Source: Massariosphaeria phaeospora
Lineage: Eukaryota > Ascomycota > Dothideomycetes > Pleosporales
Length of the DNA: 64,000 bases
Reading direction: 5' to 3'
NCBI GenBank assembly: GCA_011032825.1
Contig: JAADJZ010000025.1
Span: 1 to 64,000, forward strand
Shown here: positions 59,525 to 64,000 of the stretch, one piece after another
Numbering within the stretch: the first letter of the stretch is position 1
Layout: each line of letters begins with the position of its first letter
Program-made: the position numbers and the translations under genes
Notes under the pieces: model-generated
Told to the model about the DNA's origin: nothing
The model's input: only the letters and a program-made list of their open reading frames with translations
Database searches by the model: none

Positions 59525-62500
59525 ATTGCAATTTGCAGCTTATTACGCGAGTTTAGTGTTTCTTGCTAAGTGTCTAGCGCTAGCTAGCGCAAGTCTAGCG
59601 CTAACTAGCGCTTACTTGCTACGCTTTCTAATTTAGCTTTTACTAAAAGTAGCTAGCAGCATATAAAATGCAGCGCTAGTGTTGCTACGCAGCGTTAAAT
59701 ATTCTACTTTCGCTTGATATTACGTTTTCGCGGCTTAATTAGCAGCCGCCGATCTGCTGCTCGCAAATTTTGATTTTAGCTAATTTTAACACTTGTTAGT
59801 TGCCTGTTTAAACTTAGCGCAAGTAGAAATCAACTAATTTAATAGCTGTTAACACAGCTGTTATTGCTTATTTGAGTTTAGCTTAGTTACCTTAGCAACT
59901 TTTCTACGCGAGTTAGCGTTGCAACTTTGAGTTTTAGTTACAGGCTAGTTTCTGCTAGCTCAACTTTCGCTCGATTACGTAACTGCGTTTTTTAACTTTT
60001 CAAGCGTGTTTTTGAAAATAATGCTAGGTAGTATTCGAATAGCTAAAGTAGTATTCGATTAGAAGCTGCCTATGTTAAACCTTTGCACTTAATTTAACAC
60101 TTATTTTAAATACGCTTAAATAGCTTTTAAATCTAAGAATATAGAGCTTAAATTGCTTGTAGCGTTTAATTCTAATGCGCTAGATAATCTATACTACCTA
60201 AAAGTTTTATTACTAAAGTTTTTGTTTAATCTAAACTAGAACTATTATAAAGTAGTTAAATTGCTAAACTAAAAGCTTAGTAGTAAAAAATATAAAGTTA
60301 CTATTAAAAAAACTAAGTAACGAAAAAGTAAGAAACGCTTTATACTAGAAATTGTAGGTGTTAACTTGCGCTGCGCTTACAGCAAAAAGATTTTTAAAAA
60401 AAACTTTAGCGCTAGAAAAACTTCAACGCGTATTAAAACTTTAGGCAATTCATGCTTATAAAGAGGTTATTTAGAAAAAAAGCTACATAAAGAGAAGCAA
60501 AAAAAAACGTTTATGTAATTAATTCTTGCTACAATTACGCTTTATCTTAATTGCTTGCTTTTTTCTAGTTTAAGTAGGTTAATAACTTTGCTAGAAGTGT
60601 TATCTAGAAAAAAGTAAAGGGCGAAGATACTGCTACTACTTTGCTACTAAAGCTTATAACGTACAAGTACAACTTGCAAAAATAAAACGTTAAAAATAAA
60701 ATAGCAAAAGTCTAGCGTACTAGATTAGAAAGTAAATCTAAGATTAAAACGCTACTTAAAAACCTATAGAAACTTGTAATTAACGCGAAAAACTCTAAAA
60801 AAAAAGCTAATTACGTATTTCTTTAGGCACTAATTAGATAAGCTTAACTAGCTACACACACTCTTTTTCGCTTATCTATATAGTAAAAAAATACTTAAAA
60901 GAAATTTCAACGTTATTATGCTAGATTGTACGTACAAAACGAACTAGTTTAAAATGCTTTTTTTTTACATTATAGAAATAACAAACACAAAGAAAAACTT
61001 TAATATTAAGTACTATTTTCTGCTTAATAAGCTTAAGCTATTATACAACTTTGCAATTGCTTTATTACTAAACTTGTTTAAAGAGTGTAGAGTACGCTTT
61101 TAAGTATTTATTACTAACTATAAACTAGCACTTAAAAACGCGCTAGAAACGTACTTTTTAGAGATTTTACAACGCTTCTATATATAGCACGTAAACAACA
61201 ACGTAGAAAAAAAAGTACTAGAGTACTTCAACAACAAAACTATTTTTTCTAAGCTTAGTAACGCTAATTAGGGAAAAGAAATAAAGAAGCTTAAAAAAAA
61301 ACAGTTTGCTTTTATAGAGAAATAGAACGGTATTATCTTTGCTCTAGATAAAATTAAGTTTCTAAAGCTCTAGCGTTTGTTAAAAGTTAACTACGCTAAG
61401 CTTTTTAGCTTTATAAAGTACTTTAATAAGTACGTACTACTTTAGCAAGAAAAGTAAGTAGAGTATTACTACAAGTACTTGCTTAATTTTAGCTATAGAG
61501 TTACTTTTCGCCTTAAGAGCAACTACAACAAATTTAAAAAAGCGCTTTTTAATTAATCCAGCTATCTTTACAATATTCTAATTAATATCTACAAGTTAGT
61601 TTAATCAAATTGCTAAGCGTACGAAGTAGAAATTGCTACTAAATATACGCAGGTTTTTAATAACGTAAACTTACTTAAGTTTAAAAACCTCTATTACTAG
61701 ATAACGCTAGAGAGTCTACGATACGTAAAAAAGCAACTTAAATTAGCTAAAAATTTCTATTAGCGTGCAACTAATCTTTGCAGTAGATTTTTTTACTTAA
61801 AGTACAATTTCTTTTGCAAATACTACTTTTATTAACTGCTTTATTAAACTGCTTTATTAGACTTATACTTAGAAGCGAATATAATAAAGCAATATTAGTA
61901 GTTCTACTCTACTTGTATAGAAAAAACTTTTTTAACAATTTTATATAATCTAGTAGTTGTTATTTCAAGCAAAAAGCGTTTTAAAAAGAATAAGAGAAGC
62001 AAGTAAACAAAGTAGAATCTCTAGTTGCCTATTAGCGTTAAGATTGCTTGTTAAATTGCTTTACAACCTACTTCTAGCAATACCTAAGTTACTACTACCT
62101 AAGCTACCTAAGCTAACGAGAAAGTAAAAGTAACTAAAAAAGTAACTACTACAAAACAATCTACTAACAGAATTACTAAAAGCAGTATTAAGCAAGGTTT
62201 TAAAGCAAAGAAAAGCGTACTTTTTAATAAAAACCTTCGCTCTACGCTAAGAGAGCTAAGAGAGAAAATAAAGTAGCTAGAAGAAAATTACTTAAATAGT
62301 AGCAACGCTAGCGCTAGTTGTAAACGCTTTTTGCTAGTTAACTCTAAATTCGAGTATAAACTAAGTAAGCTAGCGCTTGCTCGCAAGCGTAGCAAACAAG
62401 CAAAAAAGCAAAGCAGCTGTAGCTTTGCATATTGAAGTTTTGCAAAGTCTACACTTTACTAAGCAATAGTACAACAACGCTACATTAGATTTAGCTATAA

Positions 62501-62841
62501 TTTACTACGCTACCTAAAATAGTAAATGCAAAAAGATATTTAAAATAATAATGCGAAAATGTAGTGTAGTAATAAAGTTGTAGAAAAGTAAAAGTTAGTA
62601 ACTAAATGTAAACTAACTACTTAAAAATAGCAACATTCTGCTATAAATCTAAAGTAGTTTAGATAAACTTCAAAATAGCAAGCGCTGCTAGCGCGTAGAT
62701 TTCAAATAGGTAAAGCTAAAGTAGTAGCTGCGTTATAGCTAGTGCTTCTGCAGTAGCTAAAATTAATATAGCAACTTTTTATTAGCTGCGCTTATTTTAA
62801 AGTGCTGCTAATAAGTATTAAAGTGCTGCTAATAGATAGCT
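59525..62841. other. 3' part of the Mutator-like element
   Basis: This is the transposase-bearing segment of the element that starts at 49,962. About 59,960-60,075 is an inverted match of about 50,505-50,620. After about 62,050 there is degraded sequence with basic, Lys-rich translation and no recognised domain. Confidence 0.6.
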
Positions 62842-63231
62842 CTAAATAAGCGTAATTAGCTTTATAAAAGTTGTTACAAGCGCAAAAAAACGCGCTTGTT
62901 CTAAACTAGTTTAGCTAAGCAACCGCAAGTAAGTTATAGTAATCTAAAGCATCTGCGCTGCTAGATACACAATTTCGCTTTTTATTATCTACAAAAAACG
63001 CGTTTACATTTTAGCGTAGTATAAAAAAACTTTAATACTGCGCAATTAAAAGCTTTTAGTGTTAGAGAATAGCTAGACAAACAACGCGCTAAATTTAAAG
63101 TAGTTAAAGCACTTTAACGCGTTTACAAAAACGCGCTAGGTAGAAGTATACTAGCTGCTTATTCTAAATAGCTATAAAAGCTACTTTAATTAGAATTTTA
63201 AAAACTACTACTTTGAATACAAGATTTTAAC

Positions 63232-63438
63232 TAGAGTAGTAAATAAGTATAAGTTAAGTTAAATTTGAGTTAGCTTACGTAAAATTCTAGTGCTAACTTA
63301 ACTTATACCTACGCTAAAACTAAATAGCGTAGGTTAAAGTTGAGTTATTATAAACCTCTACAATTTTATATTTTAATATATTTTCTTTTTATAATTATAA
63401 TAGCTAGTTATAACAAGTTTATTAACCTAAAAGTAGTA
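63232..63438. mobile_element. hAT-type short element, cut by pogo
   Basis: Begins TAGAGTAGTAAATAAG like the copies at 2,276 and 34,924. It breaks off at TA (63,437-63,438), where a pogo element is inserted; its right half should lie beyond the window. It sits in the right part of the split pogo element. Confidence 0.75.
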
Positions 63439-64000
63439 ACGTATTCTACTATTACTTTAGCTAACCTATTACCTTAGCTAAAAAAGCTTAGCAGCACTAA
63501 CTCTTTTATTAACGCAACATGCTTTAACAACAAAACGCGCAGCGATTTAATTAAAAAAGCAGAATTTAGCTTGCTCTTTATGCTTATACTGCACGCTAAT
63601 TTCAAAGCTTTTACTACGCTGCTAAAGTATTTAGCATACTTTTTTTAACTTTAACTAATTAATACAATAGAATTACGTATATTCTTGAAAAACGTAATAG
63701 CTAACAGAAGCTTACTACGACTAAAGAGCAAACAATTGTCTAATATATTCTCAACTTTAATTCGCGAGAATTCGCGCTCTAGCTATGCGAGGTAGTAGAT
63801 ATAGCTAATAAAGTGCTAGGTATGCGCAGTAGCGAGCTAGTTAGCAAACACTAGGCTAAGCGCTTTGTAACGCGCTTAGATAAACTTAAAATAGCTTTTA
63901 ATTGAGCAAAGAATAGGCAAAGAATACTCTAGAAGAATCTAAAGATAACTAGCGCGTAGTTTAAGCTAGTAGAGAAAACCAAAGCTAAGTACAGCGTCTA
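63439..64000 (+). mobile_element. Fot1/pogo-like element, partial at window end
   Basis: Starts after TA (63,437-63,438) with ACGTATTCTACTATTAC and runs through the leader and the helix-turn-helix part of the transposase (about 63,740-63,990). The window ends before the first catalytic block. Stops are frequent. Confidence 0.82.

Larger units (their letters stand above)
49962..62841 (+). mobile_element. Mutator-like (MULE) element, decayed, with nested elements
   Basis: Bounded by 8-9 bp near-identical duplications (TTAAATAA at 49,954-49,961 and CTAAATAA at 62,842-62,849). The short inverted ends are AGCTAGCTATC and, at the right, the complement of AGCTATCTATTAG. The plus-strand remnant at about 60,920-61,260 carries MULE transposase motifs: LDCTYKTN at 60,921, a later TDxE-like block changed to TNYKLAL near 61,112, and the CxWH block changed to FYI-stop-H near 61,175. 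About 7 kb remain after subtraction of the three pogo and one hAT-type insertions. The size of the duplication fits Mutator. Confidence 0.75.
48957..63231 (+). mobile_element. Fot1/pogo-like element split by a Mutator-like insertion
   Basis: The left part (48,957-49,961) starts after TA with ACGTATTCTACTACTAAG and runs to the first catalytic block (AACTTTAACAAAACTAGC). The right part resumes at about 62,842 (CTAAATAAGCGTAATTAGC) in the correct order and continues to 63,231, where an hAT-type element begins. Other pogo copies (for example 45,960-46,020) show the uninterrupted order. The 5' part also holds the hAT-type element at 49,336. Confidence 0.83.

Overview
The window looks like a piece of a filamentous ascomycete (Pezizomycotina) genome with strong AT/GC compartments. 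Two long AT-rich blocks (1-36,567 and about 44,889-64,000) consist almost entirely of inactivated transposable elements carrying dense C-to-T / G-to-A substitutions of the repeat-induced point mutation (RIP) type. Between them lies a GC-balanced gene island of about 8.3 kb (36,570-44,888). Evidence for a fungus: introns of 47-52 bp with GTRAGT-like donors and CTAAT/CTAAC branch points, recognisable Hul4-type and REI1-type proteins, and RIP-like decay of every repeat. The exact taxon cannot be read from the sequence.

Gene island: a HECT ubiquitin ligase of the Hul4 type (minus strand, 37,218-41,123) and REI1, the cytoplasmic 60S biogenesis zinc-finger factor (plus strand, 41,804-43,585), are divergently transcribed from a shared spacer of about 680 bp. 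Downstream of REI1 is an unrecognised coding trace (43,801-44,684) spread over three frames, probably a decayed or mis-spliced gene. No tRNA, rRNA or CRISPR array was seen.

Left AT-rich block: Fot1/pogo-like DNA transposons (about 1.65-1.86 kb, TA target duplication, ends starting ACGTA), a decayed Ty3/gypsy element (about 6.4-10.5 kb), unassigned decayed repeats, a 5-kb palindrome (15,953-20,975) with a foldback element at its centre, and a nested stack at 24,112-35,618. In the stack a pogo element holds a gypsy element with LTRs and a 5-bp duplication, plus two short hAT-type elements, and the gypsy LTR holds a further pogo element. A 910-bp foldback element (35,658-36,567) sits exactly at the island's left edge.

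Right AT-rich block: two truncated pogo 5' ends and one longer copy abut the island. Then comes a pogo element (48,957 onward) split by a Mutator-like element (49,962-62,841) that itself holds three pogo copies and one hAT-type element. Further hAT-type and pogo insertions follow to the window end.

The two intact genes are housekeeping functions (ribosome maturation, ubiquitination). The mobile elements carry stop codons or lost catalytic acids wherever I translated them. The most interesting structures are the large palindrome centred on a foldback element, foldback elements sharing termini with one pogo family, hAT-type elements rich in telomere-like TTAGGG words with exact 8-bp duplications, and an apparent 5'-pyrimidine bias of the cytosine mutations.
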